From NCBI RefSeq assembly GCF_009831415.1, contig NZ_CP043727.1, forward strand, positions 2,852,001 to 2,916,000: a DNA stretch of 64,000 bases, in the 5' to 3' direction. Source of the stretch: Yersinia canariae (GTDB lineage Bacteria > Pseudomonadota > Gammaproteobacteria > Enterobacterales > Enterobacteriaceae). A model generated the notes under the pieces. The model had not been told where the DNA came from. It worked only from the letters and a program-made list of their open reading frames with translations, and ran no database searches. Position 1 is the first letter of the stretch, and the number at the start of each line of letters is the position of its first letter. Positions 55,281-64,000 of the stretch are shown piece after piece. The position numbers and the translations under genes are program-made.

Positions 55281-56486
55281 ATGCAAAACTCATTCCTCCG
55301 GCTTTCGGCATCGCTTGCCTTGATAACCGTACTGGGGCCTTCAGCGATTGATATGTATCTGGCCTCGTTACCAGATATGGCAAGAGAGCTGGGAGCATCG
55401 GCTACTCAGATCCAGCTCACTCTTACCGTGTTTCTTATGGCTATGGGGTTAGGCCAACTGATATCTGGCCCCATCATTGATGCTATCGGCCGACGTAAAC
55501 CGCTTTTGTCGGCCATCCTCTTATTTATAGTCTGCTCTATTTGGGCGTCGCAAGCTGATACTTTTAACACATTGCTTTATGCGCGATTCTTTCAAGGGCT
55601 GGCTGCATCAATGACTCTGGTTGTGGCAATTAGCATGGTGCGTGATCTCGCATCCGGCACCGAAGCGGCAAAACTTTTCGCACTTCTGATGACTATTGAA
55701 GGTCTGGCACCCGTACTCGCGCCTGCCCTGGGGGGTTATATTGATGCGTATGCAGGTTGGGAAGCGGTAATGCTGGTGCTGGCACTTATGGGCCTTATCG
55801 CCTTTATCAACAGCTGGTTTTTGCTCCCAGAAAGCTTACCAATGGCGCAGCGCCAGCCGCTTAAGCCTGCGCTTATCATCAAAACGTATTTGCGCCTGAT
55901 AACTGACCGCGACTTTATGCTACCCGCCATGTCGCTCTCTGCTGCTTTCTTTTTTCTGTTCATTTATATCGGTGGCGCTTCACTGGTTTACCAGACGCAT
56001 TACGCGCTTTCGCCTGATAAGTTTGGTCTGGTATTTGGCGGTACCGGCATGGCGGTGTTAATTGGCGCAGTCAGCGCGGGTCGCTGGGTGACGCACCTCA
56101 GTGTGCCATCCGTTGCACTGCGCGGTGTAGTGGCGATGGCCGCGGGTGCGGTAATTGCGGGTTTGTCGGGAACAAGTGGCATTGGCTTGCCGGGCATTGT
56201 CGCAGGGATGTTCCTGGCGATGTTTGGCCTGGGCATTGCGGAGGCTACGCTGATGTCGATGACTATGTCTACGCAGAAAACGGCGCTGGGTTCGGCGGCT
56301 GCCGTTTTAGGTGCACTGCAACTGATTCTCTCCGCTGCGGCAACACCTGTTGCAGGGTATTTATCGGAACATGGTAGCGCGCACTGGCTTGGCTTCCTTG
56401 CTCTCTTCGGAATTGTTGTTGTGCTGCTTACGGCCCTCAGCATTCGGTGGGCCAGAAATGATGTAGAATACGTTTCCAGTCACTAA
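55281..56486 (+). CDS. Bcr/CflA-family MFS drug exporter
   Basis: 401 residues from the ATG at 55281 (MQNSFLRLSASLALI); the longer frame from 55215 would run through the operator palindrome. Twelve hydrophobic segments. Family marks: GPSAIDMYLASLPDMARELG with the charged D in helix 1, GQLISGPIIDAIGRRKPLL (motif A between helices 2 and 3) and the FFQGLAASMTLV block. Members expel chloramphenicol, bicyclomycin and similar compounds. It is followed 20 bp later by the TetR gene in the same direction, suggesting an autoregulated pair. Confidence 0.92.
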   Translation: MQNSFLRLSASLALITVLGPSAIDMYLASLPDMARELGASATQIQLTLTVFLMAMGLGQLISGPIIDAIGRRKPLLSAILLFIVCSIWASQADTFNTLLYARFFQGLAASMTLVVAISMVRDLASGTEAAKLFALLMTIEGLAPVLAPALGGYIDAYAGWEAVMLVLALMGLIAFINSWFLLPESLPMAQRQPLKPALIIKTYLRLITDRDFMLPAMSLSAAFFFLFIYIGGASLVYQTHYALSPDKFGLVFGGTGMAVLIGAVSAGRWVTHLSVPSVALRGVVAMAAGAVIAGLSGTSGIGLPGIVAGMFLAMFGLGIAEATLMSMTMSTQKTALGSAAAVLGALQLILSAAATPVAGYLSEHGSAHWLGFLALFGIVVVLLTALSIRWARNDVEYVSSH

Positions 56487-56506
56487 ATTCGTGGAGGCAC
56501 TTTCAT

Positions 56507-57061
56507 ATGGCGATTTCACCTGCTGCGCAAAAAATCTCTGATGCAGCTGTACTGTATTTTGCAGATAAAGGGTTTGATACAGGTTCATTAAATGCCGTGG
56601 CTGAATCAGTGGGAATTAAAAAGGCAACAATCTATTCCCACTTCAAAAATAAAGATGAGCTCTTTATACACGCATTCAATGAAGCAATCGCAAGTGAAAG
56701 TGCCTTCGTGAACGAATGTTTTGATTCAGATACAATCTGCGGAGAACGCTACCTTGCGCGTGTTTCCGAGCGTTATCAGCAGTCCAGCTATCTTCGGTTG
56801 CTGATACGCACAGCTTTCATCCCACCCGAGGGATTGCAACAGCAGGTTGCTGAGGGATATGAGTCTTTTCTCGCGAAAATTAAGTCACGCTTCAATGACG
56901 GGCTAAATCACTTGTCAACTCGCTATGAGATTGAATTGGCAGATGCTTATCTAGGTATCATCGACAGCGTGCATGTCGAGTTACTGTATGCAACACCAGA
57001 GGCGGCGGATAGACGTCGTAAAGCCCTGTGGCAGCTTTTGGTGGGTGCCATGCAACAATGA
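56507..57061 (+). CDS. TetR/AcrR-family repressor
   Basis: 184 residues. The HTH is at about 24-50 (LNAVAESVGIKKATIYSHFKNKDELF), and the C-terminal ligand domain is of normal length. TGGAGGCAC precedes the ATG. It follows the MFS gene closely and very likely represses it through the palindrome at 55227-55246; the inducer is unknown. Confidence 0.92.
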   Translation: MAISPAAQKISDAAVLYFADKGFDTGSLNAVAESVGIKKATIYSHFKNKDELFIHAFNEAIASESAFVNECFDSDTICGERYLARVSERYQQSSYLRLLIRTAFIPPEGLQQQVAEGYESFLAKIKSRFNDGLNHLSTRYEIELADAYLGIIDSVHVELLYATPEAADRRRKALWQLLVGAMQQ

Positions 57062-57300
57062 CCCTTGATTTTTGGGATTTATAACTATCCAAAAGGCGCA
57101 TTAAGGGCGACATCCGCTCACCATTTGAAGCCACTTCTGGTGGTCGATAGAGGAACGCTGGCAAACCAGCAGCATTTGTCTTCCGGTTCAAAGCCGTGAT
57201 GAACTCTTGAACTACGACTCAAAGCAACATATAGCAAGAGATTGAAAAGGTTTATCGTTTTATTGATATTACCATGCTGTTAAATAATGGAGATATAACT

Positions 57301-57567
57301 ATGGTTAAGCATTTTTTTGTCTGTTTTTTCATGTTACTCGCTTTTTCAGTGAATGCCGCAAATGGCGGTAACGGAGGTAATGGCGGAGATGGAGGAAACG
57401 GTGCCGATGGCGGGAATGGTTCGAACGCAGACAGTTCAGATAATGCTCCCGCTCGCCCAGGTTGCCCCGGAGGAACGGACCCGGATGCCGCGGGGAAATT
57501 TTATCTTCCGGGTACAAAAGAGCAATGTAACCCAGGAAAGCAGGATTCAATGAAACGCGTGAGATAA
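57301..57567 (+). CDS. Small glycine-rich secreted protein
   Basis: 88 residues from the ATG at 57301 (MVKHFFVCFFMLLAF), chosen over 57274 because it puts a signal peptide at the N-terminus (cut near VNA-ANGG) and has GGAG upstream. The mature part starts with a run of GGN/GGD repeats (about residues 20-43), then a short segment with two cysteines (PGCPGGTDPD... and EQCNPG). Such glycine-asparagine repeats can fold as a poly-Gly II bundle or stay disordered. I do not know a name. An inverted repeat (57577-57630) follows the stop. Confidence 0.72.
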   Translation: MVKHFFVCFFMLLAFSVNAANGGNGGNGGDGGNGADGGNGSNADSSDNAPARPGCPGGTDPDAAGKFYLPGTKEQCNPGKQDSMKRVR

Positions 57568-57576
57568 TCTCGCTGC

Positions 57577-57630
57577 ATTATTACGCCCCAGAGCGATGAA
57601 CATCCACTACTAACATTGGGGTGTAATAAT
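57577..57630. terminator. Inverted repeat after the glycine-rich gene
   Basis: ATTATTACGCCCCA (57577-57590) pairs with TGGGGTGTAATAAT (57617-57630), one mismatch in 14, with a 26-nt loop. No long T-run follows; termination is likely but not certain. Confidence 0.5.
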
Positions 57631-57717
57631 CAACGGGGAACAGGCCAAAAATATCGTGTCCCTCCGCTGGCATATTTATATTAATGACTCGTTAATTGAA
57701 TACTCAGGAAATGAAGC

Positions 57718-58176
57718 TTAGAGGGGTAATCTATATTCTATGACACCCGGCTTCTCTGCTATCCAGTCATAAAGCCGCTGCGCTGTTAAATTTTTTTCCT
57801 GTGTATGCCAGTATAATCGTCCACATTGGCGCTCATTAGCCTTTTGTTTAACATACTCAATAAGATGTTTTCCTATATTCTTACCCCGGCTGTTTTGGGC
57901 AACAAACAGATCTTCTAAATAACAGAAATCATTTACAGACCATGTTGAACCATGAAAAACATAGTGAACGAATCCGAGAATTGTCTGCCCTTTTTTGGCT
58001 ACTGCACAATACATGTCGTTATCTGTATCTAAAAAACGCTTCCATGTTTCAATTGTCGTCTCTTCAGGCAACTGAACCTCATAAAACTGTTGATAATTCA
58101 ACCAGTAAGGTAACCATTTAGAGTAATCTTCTTCTTGTACGGGCACCACTGAGATTTTCAAGTTTTCATCAGTCAT
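57718..58176 (-). CDS. GNAT-family N-acetyltransferase
   Basis: 152 residues from the ATG at 58176 (MTDENLKISVVPV), which has AAGGTGATTG upstream; a GTG at 58185 is less likely. The acetyl-CoA loop is LFVAQNSRGKNIGKHLIEY (Q/RxxGxG/A-like: SRGKNIGKH), and the C-terminal WHTQEKNLTAQRLYDWI is usual for the family. Substrate unknown, perhaps a small amine. It is divergent from the MocR regulator at 58284, which probably controls it. Confidence 0.9.
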   Translation of the reverse strand: MTDENLKISVVPVQEEDYSKWLPYWLNYQQFYEVQLPEETTIETWKRFLDTDNDMYCAVAKKGQTILGFVHYVFHGSTWSVNDFCYLEDLFVAQNSRGKNIGKHLIEYVKQKANERQCGRLYWHTQEKNLTAQRLYDWIAEKPGVIEYRLPL

Positions 58177-58283
58177 ATCAATCACCTTATTAGAATTTCA
58201 CGAATTTGGAGGCGAAAGAGTAACCCTTATAGTGGTATCATATAAGGTACGCTTTTTAACTTTTTCATGGGTCCACTTTAATA

Positions 58284-59759
58284 ATGAAAAAAAACGCTGC
58301 CAGCTTCCCAAGCTTATTGCTTAAAAAAGGAAAAATTAAAGAGCAGTTTTATTTGGCGATAAAAGAACTGATACTGAATGGCCAGCTTAAAGCAGGGAGA
58401 AAACTCCCCTCCAGCAGAACACTTTCTGAAATGATGTCAATTTCAAGAAACTCTATTTTATCTGGTTTAGAACGCCTCATTGATGAAGGTTATCTCATCA
58501 CAAAAAAAGGCTCCGGAACTTATGTCACCTCGACCATTCCTGATGAAGTGATTCAAATTAAATCTATATCACCTCATAAAAACATGAGTAATAAAAATAG
58601 CGCCCCCAATATTAACCCTCATATGAAGATAATGAAAAAAATATGGGATATGACCTCACCATATTCCGGAAATAATATGAAATTTAATATTGGGATCGGT
58701 TGTATAGATTTATTCCCACATGAACTTTGGGGGCGACTATTAGGGCGAACCTGGCGTCAGTTTCGCCACCAAGACTGGAAGCTCAATGAAACTTTGGGAT
58801 TTAAACCATTAAGGTTGGCTATTAGTGAATACGTTCGCACCACACGCGGCTTGAATTGCACTGATGAACAGATACTTATTGTCAATGGAACCCAACAAGC
58901 AATAAATCTTGCCGCACAAGTTCTTTTGCAAAAAGGGGATGAAGTTTGGTTAGATGAACCGGGATATGATGGCGCTTTAGGCGCATTTACTTCCATGGGA
59001 GCCAAAATCTGCCCTGTTATCAGTGATGAGAATGGCATGGATATTTCCTATGCAATCAAGCACTGGCCACATGCAAAAATGATTTTCACTTCGCCATCCC
59101 ATCAATTTCCTCTTGGCGGAACATTAAGTTTGTCCAGAAGGATTGCGCTACTTGACTGGGCATCTGAAAATAACATGTGGATTTTCGAAGATGATTATAA
59201 CAGTGAATTCAGATATAAAGCCCAACCGATACAAGCGCTTCAAGGATTAGATAAACAACAGCGAGTTATATATGCAGGCTCATTCTCTAAAATGATGTTC
59301 CCAGGATTTCATTTAGGCTTTCTCGTTATTCCAGAAAGTCTCGTGGAGTCGTTTAAAATTGCCAAATATTACGCCGATACACGGACAGCTTATTTAGAAC
59401 AAACTATCCTTGCCACATTCATTTCTGAGGGACATTATGCACGTCACGTCAGGCGGGTGAGAAAAGCATGCCATGAACGCCAACAAGTTATGATTGAAGC
59501 CATACAATTATATCTGCCAGAAATTATTTTCGCGGAACCTTCGGATTCAGGTATTCACATTGTCTGTTGGTTATCGAAAGAAACTCAGGAATCTTACATG
59601 ATTGAGCAATGCCGTAAAGCGGGTTTGGGCGCACAACCCCTTTCACGATACTGCCAAACAAAGCCCAAAAACCAGGCCATTCTGTTAGGTTTTGCAGCAC
59701 ATTCACCCTTAGAAATCATTGAAGGCATAAAGAAACTGGCCCAAATATTGACTCAATAG
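58284..59759 (+). CDS. MocR/PdxR-family regulator (GntR HTH fused to aminotransferase fold)
   Basis: 491 residues. The GntR winged helix is at about 15-85 (LKAGRKLPSSRTLSEMM, ISRNSILSGLERL), and a class I aminotransferase-like domain follows from about 130. The PLP lysine is K336 in AGSFSKMMFPG, and DEPGYDGA and FEDDYNSEFRY are the usual cofactor contacts. MocR proteins sense PLP or amino compounds and regulate a neighbouring gene. Here the divergent GNAT gene across 107 bp is the natural target. Confidence 0.93.
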   Translation: MKKNAASFPSLLLKKGKIKEQFYLAIKELILNGQLKAGRKLPSSRTLSEMMSISRNSILSGLERLIDEGYLITKKGSGTYVTSTIPDEVIQIKSISPHKNMSNKNSAPNINPHMKIMKKIWDMTSPYSGNNMKFNIGIGCIDLFPHELWGRLLGRTWRQFRHQDWKLNETLGFKPLRLAISEYVRTTRGLNCTDEQILIVNGTQQAINLAAQVLLQKGDEVWLDEPGYDGALGAFTSMGAKICPVISDENGMDISYAIKHWPHAKMIFTSPSHQFPLGGTLSLSRRIALLDWASENNMWIFEDDYNSEFRYKAQPIQALQGLDKQQRVIYAGSFSKMMFPGFHLGFLVIPESLVESFKIAKYYADTRTAYLEQTILATFISEGHYARHVRRVRKACHERQQVMIEAIQLYLPEIIFAEPSDSGIHIVCWLSKETQESYMIEQCRKAGLGAQPLSRYCQTKPKNQAILLGFAAHSPLEIIEGIKKLAQILTQ

Positions 59760-59892
59760 TACACATGCTGCCCTTCCCTATAAATGGTAAAGAGTTCGTT
59801 TTGTCTTTCCCTAAGTTCCTACCGCCGGAAATCATATCGTAGATAGCACCCTGTAAGGCGGGAATAACGGGCGCAATACCATGAATAACAGA

Positions 59893-59922
59893 GAAAAACC
59901 CACTTAAAGAAGCTTAAGTGGG
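59893..59922 (-). terminator. Intrinsic terminator after lpxO
   Basis: CCCACTTAA (59899-59907) and TTAAGTGGG (59914-59922). On the minus strand the stem is followed by TTTTTCTC. It is 28 bp after the lpxO stop. Confidence 0.8.
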
Positions 59923-59949
59923 CTATTGGGTGATTTTGTTTTAAGGGCA

Positions 59950-60852
59950 TTACAGCGCATAAAAAATCAGGGCGGCAATGCCACCAAATAAGAGCCACTT
60001 GATAAGATAATATATTCTGCGATTCCAAGCTTTTAGGCGTTTTCCCACCTTACGTACCGCATAGATATATTTAAAGATTCGATTAACACCCCCAGTCCGA
60101 TCCCCCTCGTCATTGGGTGCAGTAGCGGCACTCATCAGGTTGCGCCCTAACCAATGATTAACCCACTGTGCCCAGCGATAGCGCATTGGGCGTTCAATAT
60201 CGCAAAACAAAATAAGCCGGTCCTGCCCGCTCTGATTTTCAGCATAGTGAATATAAGTTTCATCAAACAATATTCCCTCACCATCACGCCAACTGTAGGT
60301 GGTCCCATCTACATCAATAAAGCAGCGATCATCATTCGGGGTAATTAAACCAAGGTGATAGCGCAAAGAACCCGCATAAGGATCACGGTGACGAGGTAAA
60401 CGGCTGCCGTCTGGTAACTCGGCAAACATTGCCGCTTTTACTGAAGGTAGTCCCTGTAATAATGTGGTCGTGTGGGGGCACAACGTCATTGCCGATGGGT
60501 GGCTATCTTCATACCATTTCAAATAAAATCGCTTCCAACCTGTTTTAAAAAAAGAGTTAAAACCGGCATCATTATATTTATCCGATGCTTTTATTTGCTG
60601 GATTTCCATTAACGCTTTTCCTTCCTCCCTGATTTTTAACCAATTATCTCGTAGCACAGTAAGTTCCGGGAAAAGGTCCTGCTTTAAATAGGGCGTAGTA
60701 GGCACTCGTGAAAATAAATACATAAAGGCATTAATTGGCGAAACGAATGTTGAGTGGTCTGAGAGTTGACGCCAGAATTTATAACGAACCTTCCCACGAA
60801 AATGCACATAGGCTACACATAAGATGAAAACTAATAGCACTATATATTTCAT
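59950..60852 (-). CDS. lpxO: LpxO-like lipid A 2-hydroxylase (Fe/2-oxoglutarate dioxygenase)
   Basis: 300 residues, matching the Salmonella LpxO length and order: an N-terminal membrane helix (1-18), FRGKVRYKFWRQLSDHSTF, NAFMYLFSRVPTTPY, and a dioxygenase domain. Iron ligands H155 and D157 are in RHRDPYAGSLRYHLG, the third is H202 in YIHYAENQ, and R212 should bind 2-oxoglutarate. A C-terminal membrane helix ends the protein. LpxO adds a 2-hydroxyl to the secondary myristate of lipid A at the cytoplasmic face of the inner membrane. Outside the island. Confidence 0.9.
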   Translation of the reverse strand: MKYIVLLVFILCVAYVHFRGKVRYKFWRQLSDHSTFVSPINAFMYLFSRVPTTPYLKQDLFPELTVLRDNWLKIREEGKALMEIQQIKASDKYNDAGFNSFFKTGWKRFYLKWYEDSHPSAMTLCPHTTTLLQGLPSVKAAMFAELPDGSRLPRHRDPYAGSLRYHLGLITPNDDRCFIDVDGTTYSWRDGEGILFDETYIHYAENQSGQDRLILFCDIERPMRYRWAQWVNHWLGRNLMSAATAPNDEGDRTGGVNRIFKYIYAVRKVGKRLKAWNRRIYYLIKWLLFGGIAALIFYAL

Positions 60853-60960
60853 GATGTCCTATCAATAAATATTTTCGGTAGCTAAATATTTAGTCTATTC
60901 CTATTAAACTTTCCAACATAAAAATATCAAAAGTTTTAGCCCTGAACGATAACATCATAA

Positions 60961-61707
60961 TTAGTAAGCAATAAATGTTTGAATGTCATGTTCATTTAAT
61001 GTGAAACATCCTGTAAAACAACGCCCGGTTGGGAAGTCTTCACTTAATTCCCGTAACAGTTGCAATTCAAAACGTCCGGTGTCGAGCGAATAGCGTAGTA
61101 ACTTCGCCTCAAGAAAATCAAAATAGCGCCCAAGTTGTGGGTATACCGCTTTAAATAAACTCTCTTTGGCGGAGAAAGCCAATGTCAGCAATTGGTTGAA
61201 TGGTAATGGGCCATCCTGGAAGCAGTAAAATTCTTCTTCACTGAGAATACCCGGCCATAGGTTGACCGCTCTTTCAACAGGAATTAAGCTTTCTATATCC
61301 AGACCAATGCCATGGCGGCGGCTGGCATCAGAAAGCTCATTGGCCGGTGTTATTATTTGTGCGCTGCACAACGCACGTTGAGTATTATGGCTGATACTAC
61401 CAATCAGCCCGGTTGGCCACATTGGTGCGCGGTCGATACCATTTACCAAAGAATAATCGCGAACTTCCAACATATTGAGAACTTGTCTGGCAACGAAGCG
61501 CCCGGCCAGATATTCAGCACGCCGTTTAGCAACAGCTTTTTGCAAACTGCCCGGAAACGAAATGCCATACACGGCAAACAACTCATCCCGATATTCATTC
61601 ACATCAAAATCACATTTAGCCAAAAGCCCGTGAAACAAGGGTTGGTTATTCAAACCGGCGGCTGGTAATGCGGTAAAGGTAAAATTACGGAGAAATACCG
61701 ATGTCAC
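60961..61707 (-). CDS. 4'-phosphopantetheinyl transferase, EntD-like
   Basis: 248 residues. EntD/Sfp-type marks: KRRAEYLAGRFVARQ, SISHNTQRALCS, the magnesium-binding HGIGLDIESL and FSAKESLFKAVYP. Such enzymes transfer phosphopantetheine from CoA to carrier proteins of non-ribosomal peptide or polyketide synthases. No synthase is in the window. The gene stands alone between lpxO and the TRAP operon; an ERIC element follows upstream of it. Confidence 0.9.
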   Translation of the reverse strand: MTSVFLRNFTFTALPAAGLNNQPLFHGLLAKCDFDVNEYRDELFAVYGISFPGSLQKAVAKRRAEYLAGRFVARQVLNMLEVRDYSLVNGIDRAPMWPTGLIGSISHNTQRALCSAQIITPANELSDASRRHGIGLDIESLIPVERAVNLWPGILSEEEFYCFQDGPLPFNQLLTLAFSAKESLFKAVYPQLGRYFDFLEAKLLRYSLDTGRFELQLLRELSEDFPTGRCFTGCFTLNEHDIQTFIAY

Positions 61708-61740
61708 ACGTTATCCTAATCATGTTGATTTATGGCACTT

Positions 61741-61866
61741 TATGCCCTAAATAATTCGAATTGCAGAAAGGCAGCAACTGAACAATCCCCGAGAGCTTAC
61801 GCAAGTAATTGACTGGGTTGAACAAAGGCAACCAACGCACCTGCAACTTGAAGTATGACGGATATA
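61741..61866. repeat. ERIC element, 126 bp
   Basis: Starts TATGCCCTAAATAATTCG and ends AACTTGAAGTATGACGGATATA (last 20: CTTGAAGTATGACGGATATA), with the central GAGCTTACGCAAGTAATTGA characteristic of Yersinia ERIC (IRU) sequences. The ends pair as an inverted repeat. The rest of 61708-62196 is AT-rich and should hold the TRAP operon promoter; no gene is seen there. Confidence 0.88.
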
Positions 61867-62196
61867 GTAGTAGTTAACCCTCATTGTCACAATATCAGAA
61901 CCCGGCCATTTGATGTAAAACGTTAGCCACTTCAAGTTGTACCTTTTGAATAGCCTAAAAAAATGTCATTCACTTCCCACTGTCTTGAATTTATTTCATA
62001 TGAAATGCTACTTCACAATTATTGAAACGCAGTTCCTGACGTTTCTTTTTCTGTGACGATGGTCAATTTAAAAGCACATGTAAACAGCTAGGTTGAATAC
62101 CATAGGGATAAAGGAATAACCCTTTTATATAACTATTCCACTATTAGAAATATTGTACTTTTATCTATTATTTTAATGACTTCTGGAGACCGTCGA

Positions 62197-63174
62197 ATGA
62201 AATTTCCTAAGCCACTGCCAACACTCTGCCTGGCAATTTCTGCCATTTTATTTAGCCAAATAGCCTCCGCTCAACAAATTAAAGCCGCTGATGTTCACCC
62301 TAAAGATTATCCTAATGTTGTCGCGGTTAAAAATATGGGCGACAAACTGAAGACAGCCACTGATGGTCGACTGGAAATTAAAACTTTTCCTGGTGGGGTA
62401 TTGGGTGATGAAAAACAAATGATAGAACAGGCTCAAATGGGGGCAATTGATATTATTCGTGTTTCTATGACACCCGTTGCATCTATTTTACCTGAGATCA
62501 GTGTCTTTACTCTGCCCTATATGTTCCGCGATGAAGATCACTTGCATAAAGTACTTGATGGTAAAATCGGCCAAGAAATAGGCGATAAAATCACTAACAA
62601 TAAAAACTCCAAATTGGTGTTCCTCGGGTGGATGGATGCCGGTACTCGTAATCTGATAACGAAACAGCCGGTCATTAAACCTGAAGATCTTAAAGGTATG
62701 AAAATCCGTGTACAAGGTAGTCCTATTGCGCTAGCAACACTCAAAGCAATGGGCGCAAACTCACTTAGCATGGGTGTCAGTGAAGTGTTCAGTGGTATGC
62801 AAACTGGCGTTATTGATGGCACCGAAAATAACGAGCCCACTTTTATCGCGCATAACTATCTGCCGGTTGTCAAAAATTACACCTTGAGCGGCCATTTTAT
62901 TATTCCCGAATTGTTCCTTTATTCTAAAACCAAGTGGGATAAATTATCTCCTGAAGATCAGCAAACCATTCTGAAACTGGCAAAAGAAGCACAGGCAGAA
63001 CAGCGAGTATTATGGCAAGCCTATGTACAGCAATCTCATGACAAAATGAAAGCTGGTGGCGTGCAATATCATGAAATTGATCATGACTCTTATTACAAAG
63101 CCACTCAGCCCGTTCGTGATGAATTTGGCAAAGATTACCAAGACCTCATCCAGCAAATCAGTGCTGTTCAATAA
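62197..63174 (+). CDS. TRAP transporter solute-binding protein, DctP family
   Basis: 325 residues from the ATG at 62197 (MKFPKPLPTLC), with CTGGAGACC upstream; the in-frame ATG at 62176 is less likely. A signal peptide ends near ASA-QQ. Family marks: KTFPGGVLGDEKQMIEQAQMGAIDI, LPYMFRDEDHLHKVLDG, the arginine that binds the carboxylate in GMKIRVQGSP, and EVFSGMQTGVIDGTENN. Binds an organic acid in the periplasm, probably a sugar acid or dicarboxylate. First gene of the operon with the two permease genes. Confidence 0.93.
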   Translation: MKFPKPLPTLCLAISAILFSQIASAQQIKAADVHPKDYPNVVAVKNMGDKLKTATDGRLEIKTFPGGVLGDEKQMIEQAQMGAIDIIRVSMTPVASILPEISVFTLPYMFRDEDHLHKVLDGKIGQEIGDKITNNKNSKLVFLGWMDAGTRNLITKQPVIKPEDLKGMKIRVQGSPIALATLKAMGANSLSMGVSEVFSGMQTGVIDGTENNEPTFIAHNYLPVVKNYTLSGHFIIPELFLYSKTKWDKLSPEDQQTILKLAKEAQAEQRVLWQAYVQQSHDKMKAGGVQYHEIDHDSYYKATQPVRDEFGKDYQDLIQQISAVQ

Positions 63175-63231
63175 TACTCTTTTGGCGGTATGACGCTATT
63201 CGAATACCGCCTATATTCTGAGGTCTCCGCT

Positions 63232-63738
63232 ATGGCTCGCTCTTATCTATCAACGATGGATGTTTTATATCGCCTGTCTATCTGGGTAGCTGGTATTGCT
63301 TTAATTATTATGGTTGCGGTTATTCCTATGGGGATATTCGCCCGTTATGTACTAAACGATGGTTTATCCTGGCCCGAACCTGTGGCTATTTTATGCATGG
63401 TGACATTTACCTTTGTTGGCGCTGCGGCCAGTTATCGCTCCGGCTCACATATTGCCGTCAGTATGGTCACCGACCGGTTGTCTGAAACAGGTAAAAAAGT
63501 CTGCCTGATATTGGTGGATTTGCTGATGATATTAATAAGCCTGTTTATTTTGGTTTACAGCTACATTTTATGCAGCGAACTTTGGTCACAACCCGTGGCT
63601 GAGTTCCCATTACTGACTGCTGGTCAAACCTATATTCCTCTACCTGTCGGCTCCGCTATTACCTTGCTGTTTATTATCGAGCGCCTATTTTTTGGCCCGC
63701 AAACCCACCGCCCGGTAGTCATGATTGGCAATTCATAA
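63232..63738 (+). CDS. TRAP transporter small permease, DctQ family
   Basis: 168 residues from the ATG at 63232 (MARSYLSTMDVLYR), with GAGG upstream; a start at 63190 is weaker. Four membrane helices (about 15-38, 50-70, 90-115, 130-155) and the DctQ text FARYVLNDGLSWPEPVAILCMVTF and AAASYRSGSHIAVSM. It pairs with DctM to form the membrane part. 57 bp after dctP and 18 bp before dctM. Confidence 0.92.
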   Translation: MARSYLSTMDVLYRLSIWVAGIALIIMVAVIPMGIFARYVLNDGLSWPEPVAILCMVTFTFVGAAASYRSGSHIAVSMVTDRLSETGKKVCLILVDLLMILISLFILVYSYILCSELWSQPVAEFPLLTAGQTYIPLPVGSAITLLFIIERLFFGPQTHRPVVMIGNS

Positions 63739-63756
63739 TTTGGGGAACTTTGCCTT

Positions 63757-64000
63757 ATGGACGCATTTATTTTAGTTTTTACCTTGGCAATTTTGTTAGC
63801 TATCGGAGTGCCCGTCGCCTATGCCGTCGGCTTGAGTGCTATTGCTGGCGCATTTTGGATTGATTTACCTCTGGAAGCGGTAATGATTCAAATTACCAGT
63901 GGCGTAAACAAGTTCTCATTATTAGCGATTCCATTCTTTATTCTGGCAGGTGCCATTATGGCCGAAGGGGGAATAGCGCGACGGCTGGTGAGTTTCGCCT
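63757..64000 (+). CDS. TRAP transporter large permease, DctM family (3' end outside window)
   Basis: The first 81 codons are visible from the ATG at 63757 (MDAFILVFTLAILLAIGVPV), with TTGGGGAA upstream. LAIGVPVAYAVGLSA and KFSLLAIPFFILAGAIMAEGGIARRLV are standard DctM text. It drives Na+- or H+-coupled uptake of the ligand bound by DctP. The gene continues beyond the window. Confidence 0.93.
   Translation, partial: MDAFILVFTLAILLAIGVPVAYAVGLSAIAGAFWIDLPLEAVMIQITSGVNKFSLLAIPFFILAGAIMAEGGIARRLVSFA

Overview
The window looks like a Yersinia (Enterobacterales) chromosome carrying a large genomic island. Reasons: an enterobacterial tRNA-Asn next to mtfA, a 126-bp ERIC element of the Yersinia type (61741-61866), GltF/YhcF-type fimbrial subunits, LpxO, and an EntD-like phosphopantetheinyl transferase. 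The genus is an inference; nothing here fixes the species.

Layout. (1) 1-4697: a fimbrial operon on the minus strand with three paralogous DUF1120 subunits and a PapC-type usher that runs off the left edge. (2) 4698-5748: mtfA and tRNA-Asn. (3) 5733-54460: an island of about 48.7 kb inserted in tRNA-Asn. A 20-bp copy of the tRNA 3' end (5733-5752) is repeated exactly at 54441-54460, immediately before a strong terminator. tRNA-Asn is also the classical attachment site of the Yersinia high-pathogenicity island, but no yersiniabactin genes are present. (4) 54461-64000: host genes again: a YjbR-like protein, an integrase relic, a Bcr/CflA exporter with a TetR regulator, a glycine-rich secreted peptide, a GNAT/MocR divergent pair, lpxO, a phosphopantetheinyl transferase and a TRAP transporter.

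Inside the island, left to right. A P4-type integrase; a second lpxC, divergent in its acyl-chain passage loop; and a redox/detoxification block. That block holds an Old Yellow Enzyme, a capped alpha/beta hydrolase, a DsbA-like protein, three LysR regulators each facing a target operon, three SDRs, a Tat-exported serine hydrolase, an NfsB-type nitroreductase, an EamA exporter and a truncated aldehyde dehydrogenase. Next comes a CloDF13-like mobilization module: an oriT-like repeat region, a MobB coupling protein broken by one in-frame amber codon, a MOBC relaxase and an orphan beta-class DNA methyltransferase. Then a patchwork of single cargo genes: an unknown HExxH protein, an Apea-type HEPN protein and a giant YobI-like membrane NTPase. 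These are separated by repeats and a palindrome, with a complete IS30-family and an IS110-family element. ArdC antirestriction protein and a decayed gene follow. The right end is a 14-kb operon that matches Druantia type II anti-phage defence (druM-druF-druG-druE) with an added fifth gene, a RecB/Cas4-like PD-(D/E)XK nuclease with a probable Fe-S cluster.

How it fits together: integrase and att sites integrate and excise the island, the mob module would let a helper conjugation system move it, ArdC and the methyltransferase could protect it on entry, and the cargo offers phage defence and chemical tolerance. The strongest leads are the five-gene Druantia operon, the island-borne lpxC, and the repeat-bounded HExxH and HEPN cargo genes. 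All family assignments come from reading motifs by eye, without database searches.
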